A DNA stretch of 64,000 nt, taken from NCBI RefSeq assembly GCF_003182255.1, contig NZ_QGTQ01000013.1, positions 101,632 to 165,631 of the forward strand, in the 5' to 3' direction. The notes beneath the pieces were generated by a model. That model worked only from the letters and a program-made list of their open reading frames with translations. It was not told where the DNA came from and did not search any database. The stretch is from Paenibacillus cellulosilyticus (GTDB taxonomy: Bacteria; Bacillota; Bacilli; Paenibacillales; Paenibacillaceae). The position numbers and the translations under genes are program-made. Below, one piece after another: positions 49,990-59,254 of this stretch. Numbering within the stretch: the first letter of the stretch is position 1; every line of letters starts with the position of its first letter.

Positions 49990-51189
49990 TTATACGTTTG
50001 ATTGCTGGGCAAACTCTTGGTAGATCTGATCGAACTGCTCCTTTAACCGCTGGGCAGCGTTGGCGCCGAATATTAACTCCAGGTTGTCTCGAGACTGTCT
50101 AGCTGATTCAGACGAATAACGATACATGCTTGGCTCGTATTGTGCAATTGCCTGATCGAGATCACTGCCATGACGGATGATCGCAAGCGCCAGCTCCGCG
50201 GCATCCTGCATCGCCATGTTCACGCCCTCTCCGGCAAAAGGGGACATCAAATGCGCTGCATCCCCGATCAGCGTGACGCCTGAACGACGTTCCCACTGGT
50301 GGCCAACAGGCAGCATATAGACGCGTCTGCCGACTAACTTATCGCTCGCATAGCGAATGTACTTCTGAAGCGATGGATCCCAATCTTCGAAGAGGCTCAG
50401 CAGCTGCTGCTTCGCCACTTCCGGGCTATTGAGATCGATACCGCAAGTATCAAGCCAATCGCGCTCCGCCTTGAAGCAAAGGTACACTTTGAGCGATCCA
50501 TTCCCGTTCAGTTGACCCATGATCGCTTTCTCGTCCGATAAGGCGAACATTTTGCCACGAGCATTCAGCGCCATAAGATCAGGATGCGCATTCGCCACAT
50601 CGGGAATGTTCAGCTCAATCATTGTGATGCCGGCATAAGCCGCGTTAACATCTGTCAGCAGCGGACGGACATGCGAGAAGGCCCCGTCTGCACCAACGAC
50701 CAGATCCACAATATCGGTAAAACCATTCTCGAATCGCAGCTCGTGCTGTCCATTACCCAGCGGCACAGCCTCGGTCAATTTATAACCATACCGAATGACA
50801 TTCGGGTTCAAAGCTTCGAGCAGCATCCCGCAGAGGACGCCGCGATCAATCTCGGGACGAGCGCCATGTGCATCTCCTTCGGCTGCTTCATCCATGTAGA
50901 GCTTGCCCGTCTTATCGAATAGACGGAAGTCTTCTCCTTCATAGCGGGCCAACGATTGAAACCTCTCATAGAGACCCGCTTCCTTCAATGCGACTTGACC
51001 CGATTCCTCATGAATATCGAGTGACCCGCCGCGTTCCCGATTCGTGTCATGCAGCTCGCGTTCGTAAATAACTGCCTCAATCCCGTTCTTCTGCAAAATC
51101 ATTGCAAGCGTCAGTCCGCCCGGACCCCCGCCGATAATGGCGATTCGTTGTTTACGTTGGGCTTGTGTTTGTTGTGCCGATGCTGTCAT
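49990..51189 (-). CDS. FAD-dependent monooxygenase, TetX-like
   Basis: 399 residues of the class-A flavin monooxygenases. The N-terminal FAD loop is IAIIGGGPGGLTLAMILQKN (about 16-35), RGGSLDIHEESGQVALKEAG is close to the TetX active-site entry (GGTLDLHKGSGQ in TetX, from memory), PEIDRGVLCGMLLEAL carries the conserved Arg, and the second FAD motif is TLIGDAAHLMSPFAGEGVNM (about 300-319). TetX hydroxylates and destroys tetracyclines; this protein may do so or act on another aromatic substrate. It starts an operon with the TetR regulator. Confidence 0.87.
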   Translation of the reverse strand: MTASAQQTQAQRKQRIAIIGGGPGGLTLAMILQKNGIEAVIYERELHDTNRERGGSLDIHEESGQVALKEAGLYERFQSLARYEGEDFRLFDKTGKLYMDEAAEGDAHGARPEIDRGVLCGMLLEALNPNVIRYGYKLTEAVPLGNGQHELRFENGFTDIVDLVVGADGAFSHVRPLLTDVNAAYAGITMIELNIPDVANAHPDLMALNARGKMFALSDEKAIMGQLNGNGSLKVYLCFKAERDWLDTCGIDLNSPEVAKQQLLSLFEDWDPSLQKYIRYASDKLVGRRVYMLPVGHQWERRSGVTLIGDAAHLMSPFAGEGVNMAMQDAAELALAIIRHGSDLDQAIAQYEPSMYRYSSESARQSRDNLELIFGANAAQRLKEQFDQIYQEFAQQSNV

Positions 51190-51242
51190 ATTCTAATCCG
51201 CTCCTTTAATGTGCGATTCGATTATCTACTGTCTTGGTTTTG

Positions 51243-51287
51243 ATTATACGTTAACGAACATCGTTCGTAAAGAACAGTGTTCGTTAA
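51243..51287 (-). promoter_or_regulatory. TetX-like promoter with two tandem TetR operators
   Basis: -35 TTTACG (51266-51271), 17-bp spacer, -10 TATAAT (51243-51248). Operator A, ACGAACATCGTTCGT (51254-51268), fills the spacer; operator B, GAACAGTGTTC (51272-51282), abuts the -35. Their centres are 16 bp apart. This is a textbook TetR repression layout. Confidence 0.78.
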
Positions 51288-51297
51288 GTTTCTGGAA

Positions 51298-51323
51298 AAG
51301 CACGCCCATGTTATGGCGTGCTT
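51298..51323 (-). terminator. Terminator of the DrrAB-type operon
   Basis: AAGCACGCC / GGCGTGCTT hairpin with a short loop, followed on the minus strand by TTCC; just past the stop at 51332. Confidence 0.65.
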
Positions 51324-51331
51324 CATAAGGA

Positions 51332-52138
51332 TTACGTGCGGCGCATATAAGCGCGAACGGTAAGAGGAGCGAAGATCGCTACGATAACAGCTGCTCCAAT
51401 AAGGGTTATACCAAGATCCGAGCCGATTGTAGCCGAGTTCGTCAAATCTCGAACAGCGGTAATAAGATGCGAGACCGGATTGATTTTGGCAAACCATTGC
51501 AGCCAGTTCGGCATCGTATCGACGGAAACGAATGCGTTGGACAGGAATGTCAGCGGGAACAGAACAAGCATCGAGATGCCTTGTACGCTGGACGCCGTAC
51601 GTGCGATAACACCAAAAAATGCGAAGATCCAGCTAAGTGCCCACGAGCACGCAATAACAATAAGGGCTGCAAGCGCGACATAACCAAGGCCGCCTTCCGG
51701 ACGGTAGCCCATGATGTAGCCCATCGAGAACGTCAGAACCGTCGCAATCGTATAACGGACCGTATCTGCAAGCAGCGCTCCTGCGAGTGGTGCTATACGT
51801 GCGGTTGGCAGCGACTTGAATCGGTCGAACACGCCTTTGTCCATGTCTTCGCGAAGCTGGGTACCTGTTACGACAGAGGTCGTAATGACGGTCTGAACCA
51901 ATATCCCTGGAATAATGACCGGCAAGTAGCTCTGTACGTCACCTGCGATTGCTCCACCGAAGATGTACGTGAACATGAGCGTGAAAATAATGGGCTGCAG
52001 CGTCACGTCGAATAGCTGCTCCGGCGTCCGTTTGATTTTGAGCAGGCCACGATAGGCCATCGTTAATGAGTTGCGTATCGTCTGCGAGAAGCTCGTGCGA
52101 TTTTTCAGTTGCTGCGTTGCTGCTGTTGTTGTTCTCAT
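51332..52138 (-). CDS. ABC-2 type transporter permease (DrrB-like)
   Basis: 268 residues with six membrane helices. LKIKRTPEQLFDVTLQPIIF (about 34-53) and VTGTQLREDMDKGVFDRFKS (about 98-117) are typical of the DrrB/NodJ-like ABC-2 exporters. It forms the channel with the ATPase whose stop overlaps its start (ATGA at 52135-52138). The pair exports a hydrophobic drug or metabolite; being next to a TetX-like gene suggests a drug-defence cluster. Confidence 0.9.
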   Translation of the reverse strand: MRTTTAATQQLKNRTSFSQTIRNSLTMAYRGLLKIKRTPEQLFDVTLQPIIFTLMFTYIFGGAIAGDVQSYLPVIIPGILVQTVITTSVVTGTQLREDMDKGVFDRFKSLPTARIAPLAGALLADTVRYTIATVLTFSMGYIMGYRPEGGLGYVALAALIVIACSWALSWIFAFFGVIARTASSVQGISMLVLFPLTFLSNAFVSVDTMPNWLQWFAKINPVSHLITAVRDLTNSATIGSDLGITLIGAAVIVAIFAPLTVRAYMRRT

Positions 52139-53172
52139 CCTCTTACCCCCACTGCTTTCTTATTCGATTGTTCCGATGCCGACTGCTCCTGTGCGTCCTC
52201 TCTTGCACCCTGTCCTGTAATGGTCAGGAACACCTCGTCAAGTGTCGGCTTCTGTACGCTCATCTCAGCCAGATGAATGCCCTCAGCGCGTAGTGCGATG
52301 AGCAGGTCCGTCACAAGATCCGCATCCTTCATCGGCGCTGTAATCTTCGCCGCTTCCGAGGATACACTCGTCTGAACCTGAAGCACCTTCTCAATGAGGC
52401 GGCGAGTTTGAACGATATCCTTAGCATCCTGCAGACGCAGGTGAAGCGAGGACGTACCAACGGAAGCCTTCAGTTCATCTACCGTACCTTCCGCGACAAC
52501 GTGGCCAAGGTCGATAACGGCAACCCGGTCAGCCAACTGGTCCGCCTCGTCGAGGTATTGCGTTGTCAGCAGCACCGTCGAGCCCGTCTTCACAAGGCGG
52601 CGAATCGTCTCCCACATTTGCGTCCGCGTACGCGGGTCCAAACCTGTCGTTGGCTCATCGAGGAAAATAAGCGGCGGCTGCGCAATCAAGCTCGCTGCCA
52701 AGTCCAGTCTGCGGCGCATGCCGCCGGAGAAGTTCTTCAGCGGACGCTTCGCCGCTTCCGTCAGGCCGAATTCCTCCAGCAGGTCCGCTGCCTTCTTCTT
52801 CGCCTCTGCACGCCCAAGTCCAAGCAGCCTTGAGAAAATCACGAGATTCTCCGTTGCGCTCAGCGACTCATCGACCGATGCATACTGTCCCGTTACACCA
52901 ATCAATTGACGCACGACTTGCGACTCCTTCACCACATCACGGCCAAAAATTCGCGCCGATCCCGCGTCCGGTCGCAGCAGCGTCGCCAACATGCGAATCG
53001 TTGTTGTTTTGCCAGCGCCGTTTGGCCCAAGCACGCCGTAGATTGTACCGGCTTTGACGTTCAAATTTACACCATCTACCGCTTTATTGTCCCCGAATAC
53101 TTTCACCAAGCCGCTCGCTTCAACAGCCCAATCGCCGTTGTTCGGCTCATAGATCCGATTGCTCTTACTCAT
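52135..53172 (-). CDS. Daunorubicin-resistance-type ABC ATPase (DrrA-like)
   Basis: 345 residues. Walker A is GPNGAGKTTT (about 47-56), signature NFSGGMRRRLDLAASLI, Walker B PPLIFLDEPTTGLD with the switch His replaced in LLTTQYLDEADQL (Gln), as in DrrA. The C-terminal about 100 residues are the regulatory extension typical of DrrA-type proteins. ATG 53172 has GGAGG eight bases ahead; the longer frame to 53199 does not. It is the first gene of the export operon. Confidence 0.9.
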   Translation of the reverse strand: MSKSNRIYEPNNGDWAVEASGLVKVFGDNKAVDGVNLNVKAGTIYGVLGPNGAGKTTTIRMLATLLRPDAGSARIFGRDVVKESQVVRQLIGVTGQYASVDESLSATENLVIFSRLLGLGRAEAKKKAADLLEEFGLTEAAKRPLKNFSGGMRRRLDLAASLIAQPPLIFLDEPTTGLDPRTRTQMWETIRRLVKTGSTVLLTTQYLDEADQLADRVAVIDLGHVVAEGTVDELKASVGTSSLHLRLQDAKDIVQTRRLIEKVLQVQTSVSSEAAKITAPMKDADLVTDLLIALRAEGIHLAEMSVQKPTLDEVFLTITGQGAREDAQEQSASEQSNKKAVGVRG

Positions 53173-53433
53173 TTCGAATTCCTCCATCCGTTTGCTCAAC
53201 TCGTTTATAGTGCTATCTTAGCGAGCGTATATAAACTGAATTTAAACAAAGATATACTAAAGATGAAATGTGTTAAAAACCATATTCGAACGGTATTGTC
53301 TGTACGACTAGGTGTAGGTCGATGTGCGTCGACGTTGTTCCTCGGTACGGTTTCGTGAGGTCGGGCTGATGCGCGGATCTCTGAATTCTGCTTTTCACAC
53401 AGCTCTCAACGATCATTGTCCGATCACATGATG

Positions 53434-53620
53434 GCTTAACGGATGCTGCAGTGGCTATTTGGGCTAAAAGCAGTCATTCTGCGCGCTAACGGTTGTATGT
53501 GAGGCTAAACGGTCGAAAACGCTCCAGAGCGTGGATTCTAGCGTAAATAAGCTCAGCTGCAACCGTTCAAGATGTGCCACGTCGATTATGAGCCGAATAA
53601 GCGCAGCTGCAACCGTAAGC
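53434..53620. repeat. Four-site repeat element, copy 5 (ACGGTT subtype)
   Basis: Forward units start at 53436 and 53486; inverted units end at about 53569 and 53619 (184 bp). The ends read ACGG(AT/TT) and AACCGT, with the inner motif GGCTATT or AATAAGC. It lies between the export operon promoter and the cysI terminator; the 53173-53433 part of the gap shows no gene. Confidence 0.8.
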
Positions 53621-53640
53621 CGGTGCTTAACTAAACGCAA

Positions 53641-53687
53641 AAAGATCGCCCCACCCTGCTTAGTTAGCAGAATGGGGCGATCTTTTC
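53641..53687 (-). terminator. Terminator of the cysJI operon
   Basis: AAAAGATCGCCCCA pairs with TGGGGCGATCTTTT, with an inner CTGCT/AGCAG stem; Ts lie on both strands. Confidence 0.88.
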
Positions 53688-53699
53688 TATAACAAGTGA

Positions 53700-55415
53700 T
53701 TAATCGTGGAAGTTCGTGCCGTCCGTTACGGCCTTCACATAACCTGTGCGAACGACAAAGTCGCCGAAGTGCTCGCCTTTGTCACGTTCTACCGCAAAGT
53801 GATTGATGATTGGCTTGAGCGTCTCGATAATCTCGTCTTCTGCGATGTTCTCGCGGTACAGCTTGCTCAGACGATCACCGGAGAAGCCAGCGCCCATGTA
53901 TATGTTGTAGCGGCCTTGTGCCTTACCGATAAACGCGATCTCGCCAAGTGCAGGACGCGCGCAGCCGTTCGGGCAGCCCGTCATACGGATGTTGATTTCT
54001 TCATCACGCAGGCCAGCTTCCTCGAGAATCGGCTCGAGCTTGTCGATCAGCGTTGGCAGGTAGCGCTCAGCCTCAGCCATCGCCAGACCGCAAGTCGGAA
54101 GCGCGACGCACGACAGCGCGCTGCGGCGAAGTGCCGAATAGTTGCCGCCTTCTTCAACACCGTGCTCTTTGAGCAGTGCAGCAATCTTCGTTTTCTTCTG
54201 GCTCGTCACGTTAGCAATAACCAGGTTCTGGTTCGCCGTCAGACGGAAATCGCCCGTATGGATCTTCGCGATTTCGCGCAGCGCTGTTCTCAGCTTGATG
54301 CCCGCCGTATCAACGACGCGGCCGCCTTGTACATACAGCGTCAAATTCCATTTGCCGCCTACGCCTTTAACCCAGCCGTAGCGGTCGCCTGTGTTGTCGA
54401 AGCTGAACTCGCGTGCTGGCTGAAGCTCCCAGCCAAGGCGGTCATGCAGCTCGTCAACGAACCAGTCGAGACCGTGACGGTCGATCGTATATTTGAAGCG
54501 CGCGTTCTTACGAACGGAACGGTTGCCATAGTCGCGTTGGATCATTACTGTTTTCTCTGCAACATCGAGAATTTGATCCGGCGTTACGAAGCCGATAACC
54601 TTCGCAAGCTGCGGATACGTTGCTGTATCGCCATGCGTCATGCCCATGCCGCCGCCTACGCTTACGTTGAAGCCAACAAGCTTGTCGTTCTCGACGATTG
54701 CGATGTAGCCAAGGTCTTGCGAGTAAACGTCTACATCATTCATAGGCGGTACTGCAATACCGATCTTGAACTTACGCGGCAGATAAACCTTGCCGTAGAT
54801 CGGCTCAACTTCCTCTTCGCCGCTCTCTACTTTCTCGCCGTCGAGCCAAATCTCGTGGTATGCAGGCGTCTTCGGCGCCAGATGCGACGTCAGCTTCTGG
54901 GACCAGCCGAACACTTCGCTATGGATGTCGGATTGGTACGGATTCGGGTTACACATAACGTTACGGCTTACGTCGCCGCAAGCTGCCAGCGTCGTGAGCA
55001 GCGCTTGATTGATTTCTTGAATGGTGTCTTTCAGATTCCATTTCAGTACGCCGTGCAGCTGGAACGCTTGACGCGTCGTCAGCTTCAGGCTGCCTGTGCC
55101 GTATTTGTCAGCGAGTTCGTCCATAAGAAGCCATTGTGCCGGCGTCGACAGACCACCTGGCGTAACGACGCGAAGCATGAATTGATAGTATGGCTCAAGC
55201 TTCTGCTTCTGACGCTCGTTGCGATGGTCACGATCGTCCTGCATGTAGCTGCCATGGAATTTCAACAGACGGTTGTCCAGCTCTGGCAGACCACCCGTGA
55301 TGCGGTTCGAGAGCGATTCCGTCAGCGATCCGCGCAGGTAGTTGCTCTCGAGCTTAAGTTCTTCAACGTCGCTCGGCTTGCCGCCAATAGGCTGTACCTT
55401 AACTTTTTTACTCAT
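53700..55415 (-). CDS. cysI: Assimilatory sulfite reductase hemoprotein (beta) subunit
   Basis: 571 residues. It reduces sulfite to sulfide with six electrons from CysJ, using coupled siroheme and 4Fe-4S centres. The cluster cysteines are visible as [19 protein letters not shown] (Cx5C, about 435) and [18 protein letters not shown] (Cx3C, about 480). Substrate-binding basic residues lie in the [15 protein letters not shown] region. ATG 55415 (MSKKVKV) has AAAGGAG nine bases ahead; 55421 and 55439 are alternatives. It follows cysJ on the same strand by about 80 bases and ends with a strong terminator. Confidence 0.95.
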   Translation of the reverse strand: MSKKVKVQPIGGKPSDVEELKLESNYLRGSLTESLSNRITGGLPELDNRLLKFHGSYMQDDRDHRNERQKQKLEPYYQFMLRVVTPGGLSTPAQWLLMDELADKYGTGSLKLTTRQAFQLHGVLKWNLKDTIQEINQALLTTLAACGDVSRNVMCNPNPYQSDIHSEVFGWSQKLTSHLAPKTPAYHEIWLDGEKVESGEEEVEPIYGKVYLPRKFKIGIAVPPMNDVDVYSQDLGYIAIVENDKLVGFNVSVGGGMGMTHGDTATYPQLAKVIGFVTPDQILDVAEKTVMIQRDYGNRSVRKNARFKYTIDRHGLDWFVDELHDRLGWELQPAREFSFDNTGDRYGWVKGVGGKWNLTLYVQGGRVVDTAGIKLRTALREIAKIHTGDFRLTANQNLVIANVTSQKKTKIAALLKEHGVEEGGNYSALRRSALSCVALPTCGLAMAEAERYLPTLIDKLEPILEEAGLRDEEINIRMTGCPNGCARPALGEIAFIGKAQGRYNIYMGAGFSGDRLSKLYRENIAEDEIIETLKPIINHFAVERDKGEHFGDFVVRTGYVKAVTDGTNFHD

Positions 55416-55497
55416 TGCCATTAGCTCCTTTGCCCCCATGATGGGTCCATGCTCTTGCGTAACACGTTTCTATCGATATGCGCTCTATCCCCAGCGC

Positions 55498-57351
55498 TTA
55501 ATATACGTCGCGTTGATAACGGCCTTGCTCTTGCAGCGCCGATACGTATGCAGCCGCTTCGTCAGCGGATTTACCGCCATGTTGTTCGATGATCGACAGA
55601 AGAGCCTTGTGCACATCATGTGCCATATGCTTCTCGTCGCCGCACACATAAACATGAGCACCGTTCTCGAGCCATTGATACAGTTGTGCGCCATTCTCCA
55701 GCATCCGCTGCTGTACGTACACTTTCTCTTTCGAATCACGGGAGAACGCAACGTCCAGCTTCGTCAGAACGCCGTCTTTCAGCATGCGCTGCCAGTCCGT
55801 CTGATACAGGAAGTCTGTTACGAAATGGCGGTCGCCGTAGAACAACCACGTTTGGCCTTGTGCGCCCGACTCTTCACGATCTTCAAGGAATGCACGGAAA
55901 GGTGCTACGCCTGTACCTGGGCCGACCATGATAACTGGCGTATCCGGATTAACCGGCGGCTTGAAGTTCGGGTTCTGCTGAATGAAGATCGGCAGCTTAT
56001 CGCCTGGCTGGAGACGCTCGGACGTATATACGGAGCATACACCTTTGCGCTCGCGGCCATGCGCTTCGTACTCGACCTTGCGAATCGTCAGATGCACTTC
56101 TTCTGGATGTGCTTCCACGCTGCTCGCGATAGAATACAGGCGTGGTGGCAGCTTGCGAAGCAGGTTCGCGATGTCAGCAGCCTTCAGCGTCCATGGTGCA
56201 AAGTCGCGCAGCAGATCGAGCAGGTCGCGGCCGTTCATGTAAGCTTTGAGTTCTTCTTTATTGTTAACCAGCTCTGCGAGTTTGCTGTTACCCGAGAAGG
56301 CAACGGCTTTCTCCAGCAGCGGCTTCGTCAATACTGTAATTTCAAAGTGATGCAGCAGCGCCGAACGGAGCGACGACGTTTCGCCTGCTTTGCCCGTTAC
56401 AACTGCTTCGTCTGCGTTGAATTTCAGTTCTGCGATGATATCGTCAACGAGCGCTGGATCGTTCTGCGGGTAAACGCCTACAGCGTCACCTGGCGCATAC
56501 GTCAAGCCCGAGCCTTCGAGCGACAGCTCGAGGTGGCGTGTCTCGCGATCCGAACCTCTGCCGTTCAGGTTGAGGTTGTCGAGCACTTCCGCCATGAACG
56601 GATTTGCACGTGTATATTCCGATTCAACAGCAGCTGTTGGTGCAGCCGCCGATGCCGTACCGGATGCAGCTGGTGCAGCGGATGCTGCAGCAGCGCTTAC
56701 TGCGCCCTCAACAGCTGAGAGCCAGCCAGCAGCTGCGTCTTCGAAATCAACGTCGCAGTCAACACGATCAACGATGCGCTCAGCGCCGAGTTCAGCAAGT
56801 CTCACGTCGAAGTCTTGGCCTGTTTTGCAGAAGAACTCATACGAAGTATCCCCAAGCGCAAGAACAGCGAATTTCGTACCTTCGAGCTTCGGCGCACGTT
56901 TGCCGAGCAGGAATTCGTGGAACGTGAGCGCGTTATCTGGTGGATCTCCTTCACCGTGCGTGCTCGCTACGATGAACAGGTAAGGTACTTCTTTAAGCTT
57001 GTTCGTTTTATATTGGTTCATCGCCGAAAGCGTTACGTCAAAGCCTTGACCTTTCAGCTTCTCAGCCAGACGTCCAGCCAGACGCTGCGAGTTGCCCGTC
57101 TGCGATCCGAACAGGATCGTCGCTTCACGAGGCAATTGCGGGGCTGCTGGTGCTTCCACGACTGCAGCAGGTGCTTCGAATGCTACAGCAGAAGCAATTT
57201 GAGCTGCTGCGCCGCCAGCATTGCCAGCACGATAAAATGTTAGAAATCCGCTTAACCAGTTAATTTGAGCTTCCGTCAGTGTTGGGAGCAGCTTATTGAT
57301 TAGTTCCGCTTGCTCACTCGTAAACGGGCTGTTCGTCACTTGAAGTTGCAA
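55498..57351 (-). CDS. cysJ: Sulfite reductase (NADPH) flavoprotein alpha subunit
   Basis: About 617 residues: N-terminal flavodoxin domain (ILFGSQTGNSQRLAGRLAEK, about 84-103; STHGEGDPPDN), an Ala/Pro-rich linker near 220-240, an FAD domain (RLYSIASS, about 405; GVCSVYTSERLQPGD) and an NADP domain (MVGPGTGVAPFRAFLEDRE, about 470). It passes electrons from NADPH through FAD and FMN to CysI. TTG 57351 fits best: TGAGGTGG lies six bases ahead and the product starts QLQVTNSPF, the family N-terminus. ATG 57357 and 57366 are too close to the site. It is the first gene of the operon. Confidence 0.94.
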   Translation of the reverse strand: MQLQVTNSPFTSEQAELINKLLPTLTEAQINWLSGFLTFYRAGNAGGAAAQIASAVAFEAPAAVVEAPAAPQLPREATILFGSQTGNSQRLAGRLAEKLKGQGFDVTLSAMNQYKTNKLKEVPYLFIVASTHGEGDPPDNALTFHEFLLGKRAPKLEGTKFAVLALGDTSYEFFCKTGQDFDVRLAELGAERIVDRVDCDVDFEDAAAGWLSAVEGAVSAAAASAAPAASGTASAAAPTAAVESEYTRANPFMAEVLDNLNLNGRGSDRETRHLELSLEGSGLTYAPGDAVGVYPQNDPALVDDIIAELKFNADEAVVTGKAGETSSLRSALLHHFEITVLTKPLLEKAVAFSGNSKLAELVNNKEELKAYMNGRDLLDLLRDFAPWTLKAADIANLLRKLPPRLYSIASSVEAHPEEVHLTIRKVEYEAHGRERKGVCSVYTSERLQPGDKLPIFIQQNPNFKPPVNPDTPVIMVGPGTGVAPFRAFLEDREESGAQGQTWLFYGDRHFVTDFLYQTDWQRMLKDGVLTKLDVAFSRDSKEKVYVQQRMLENGAQLYQWLENGAHVYVCGDEKHMAHDVHKALLSIIEQHGGKSADEAAAYVSALQEQGRYQRDVY

Positions 57352-57414
57352 CAACATCCACCTCACATCAATCTTTAAAATCCGACTACGTTACTGTGTT
57401 TTGACCTTATCTTC

Positions 57415-57443
57415 ATAGTAACCTAGTCTCACGCTAGGTTCAA
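57415..57443 (-). promoter_or_regulatory. cysJI promoter with a perfect palindrome in the spacer
   Basis: -35 TTGAAC (57438-57443), 17-bp spacer, -10 TACTAT (57415-57420). AACCTAG-N7-CTAGGTT (57420-57440) fills the spacer, so a repressor bound there would exclude polymerase. It does not look like the CymR or CysL sites I know, so the regulator is unknown. Confidence 0.7.
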
Positions 57444-57529
57444 TCCATTCGTCGATATTTGTCTATAAACAATCTTATTAGATTTATTATTTTTAATTAT
57501 AAATGAAGTATTCTACCGGCCCAAACCGG

Positions 57530-57595
57530 GTTTTCTACCCACCCAATCCGAGAGTTCTACCCACCCAAACCCTCCCTGCTAGGGAGGGCCCCGGG
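57530..57595. repeat. C-rich intergenic repeat, second copy
   Basis: Two TTCTACCCACCCAA units followed by the CCCTCCCTGCTAGGGAGGG hairpin, the same order as at 17342-17440. The 57596-57767 remainder has short hairpins (GGTTTCC-TTAC-GGAAACC at about 57618) and no gene. Confidence 0.7.
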
Positions 57596-57770
57596 GTTTC
57601 AGCTTATGCTCCCGATGTGGTTTCCTTACGGAAACCTTTACCCCTGGACCCCGGAAAGTTGCTGTGGGATGGACAGTGGCGATGGTGAGTTACTGCGTGG
57701 TGGGAGTCGTGTGCCCTATGGGGCACAACTTTCGTTCGAGCGTAAATATGTAGAAGTCCCGGAACAACAA

Positions 57771-57799
57771 AGCCCCACCTGCCTGTGGCAAGTGGGGCT
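57771..57799 (-). terminator. Terminator of the SleB-like gene
   Basis: AGCCCCAC-TGCC / GGCA-GTGGGGCT hairpin followed on the minus strand by TTGTTGTT. Confidence 0.8.
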
Positions 57800-57814
57800 G
57801 CATTCTTTATATAT

Positions 57815-58813
57815 TTACTTGGCGAAGCTATGATGGCCAATTGTAGCAACGACATCGAGCGAGGACCAGAATGATCCGCTTGTGACATCAGGGTTGAAGA
57901 AGTAGACGGCGTCTTCAACGTTATTTTTCCCATTCAGGGCGTCCTTAGCGGCGCGCAGTGCGCTTGCCTTCGGCTCGACTTTGTCGAGTGTGCCGTCATG
58001 GGCCGGCGGGAACTGCTTGCCGGAGTAGATAACGTCGTGAATCGTGTTCGGGAAACGTCCACTCTTCACGCGATTAAGAATCACGTTCGCTACAGCAAGC
58101 TGACCTTCATAAGATTCGTACCCCGCTTCGATCGTCGTAATCTTCGCGAGCAGAATCAAGTCCGCCTTCGTGTAAGACGCTGCGGGTTGGTCCCAGAACG
58201 ATGGAAGCACGACACGAAGCTTCGTACCTTCCTTAATCGTCGACTTGCCGGACAAACCATTGCGGTTCAACAGCGAAGCCTTGCTGATCTCATTATCCTT
58301 AGCGGCTTGTTCAATCGTATACGTATCCGTAATAACAGCAGGCTGTACCGATGCAATCGCAACCACATTGCTGTTCGTATTGTATTGCAGCTGCGCGTGC
58401 AGCACTTCAGCAAGTGTACGGATCGGCACATAGAGTCTGCCATCCTCCGTAAAAGGAAGCGCATCCATACGATAACGCACATCGTTGAAATATACGACCG
58501 GCACTCCGTTACCGAACACAATCGTATCGTTCAATGCAGTCTCAATCGTCAGCTCTTCATTGTCACTGTCCCAGCTGACACTAGCGCCGAGCAGCGTCGC
58601 AATGCGTCCTGCAGGTACGTACATCCGATCATCCTGAACCCGGATCGGATTGCCGAGCTGCACTTCTTTGCCATTGAGCCATATCGATGTATCCGCAGTC
58701 GCCGTTGATTGGGCTGCGAACGCGAGTGATTGTGGGCCGGCAATGCTCAATATCAACATCGCAAGTGCTACTATGAAAGTTATTTTATGTTTAATCTTGA
58801 TTCCTCTGATCAT
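57815..58813 (-). CDS. Secreted cell-wall hydrolase: copper-amine-oxidase-like N-domain plus SleB catalytic domain
   Basis: 332 residues. The signal peptide ends AFAA (about 34). Residues about 40-150 hold the stalk-like repeat of copper-amine-oxidase N-terminal domains (VPAGRIATLLGASVSWDSDN, VPIRTLAEVLHAQLQYN), common in Paenibacillus wall proteins. A short LysM-like segment follows (YTIEQAAKDNEISKASLLNR). The C-terminal 120 residues are a SleB/Hydrolase_2 lytic transglycosylase domain (AKITTIEAGYESYEGQLAVA with catalytic Glu, VANVILNRVKSGRFPNT). It probably remodels cortex or vegetative wall. It is a single-gene unit. Confidence 0.9.
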   Translation of the reverse strand: MIRGIKIKHKITFIVALAMLILSIAGPQSLAFAAQSTATADTSIWLNGKEVQLGNPIRVQDDRMYVPAGRIATLLGASVSWDSDNEELTIETALNDTIVFGNGVPVVYFNDVRYRMDALPFTEDGRLYVPIRTLAEVLHAQLQYNTNSNVVAIASVQPAVITDTYTIEQAAKDNEISKASLLNRNGLSGKSTIKEGTKLRVVLPSFWDQPAASYTKADLILLAKITTIEAGYESYEGQLAVANVILNRVKSGRFPNTIHDVIYSGKQFPPAHDGTLDKVEPKASALRAAKDALNGKNNVEDAVYFFNPDVTSGSFWSSLDVVATIGHHSFAK

Positions 58814-58963
58814 GTGTACCTCCCAGCTCAGATATGAGGGTTAAGGCTTCCACTCTCTTTCGGGCTAGGCAAATTGTACCATGGTTTTCGTCCAAGGCGG
58901 CATTAAGCTTTTCACAGAATTCACCTCGGAATGATTTTCCCCCCGTGTTTTCGGGCAAAATAA

Positions 58964-58996
58964 CAACGAGGCCCTCTCGAAATAGATAGCCTCGTT
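58964..58996. terminator. Orphan hairpin in a gene-free stretch
   Basis: AACGAGGC pairs with GCCTCGTT across a 17-base loop, followed by TCCC. No gene ends here. The rest of 58814-59254 holds no convincing gene; a 53-codon frame at 59084-59245 was considered and not accepted. Confidence 0.45.
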
Positions 58997-59254
58997 TCCC
59001 TAAATTATGAGAGTTCTCTCAGAAGATTTTCATTTATTGCAGATAACTTGCAAGCGCTGGATAGTCAATATTTAAGCTTACTTTCAGCTTTCACGGGCAC
59101 CCGTATTGTTAAGCGCTAATGTTGTCACATCCGTATCGGATGCCGAGTATGTCTTCACAATCGGATAGCATGATTCGCTGCACGGGTCAAAAGTATCAGC
59201 GTGCCAATTAAGTAGGTACTGAGTCCTATATCGAAAATGACGCATGTGATCCAT

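Noticed and set aside
53706..55424. A 572-codon open frame on the plus strand opposite cysI
   Set aside because: It is antisense to an unmistakable cysI frame, has an Arg/Val/Leu-rich composition typical of shadow frames and no ribosome site or motif.
55342..56718. A 458-codon plus-strand frame opposite cysJ
   Set aside because: Same reason: it mirrors cysJ, shows no domain and is rich in Arg, Cys and Phe as expected from antisense of this codon usage.
59084..59245. A 53-codon minus-strand frame directly after the acetyltransferase gene
   Set aside because: No ribosome site ahead of its ATG and no recognisable motif, so I could not support it as a gene; expression or conservation data could revive it.
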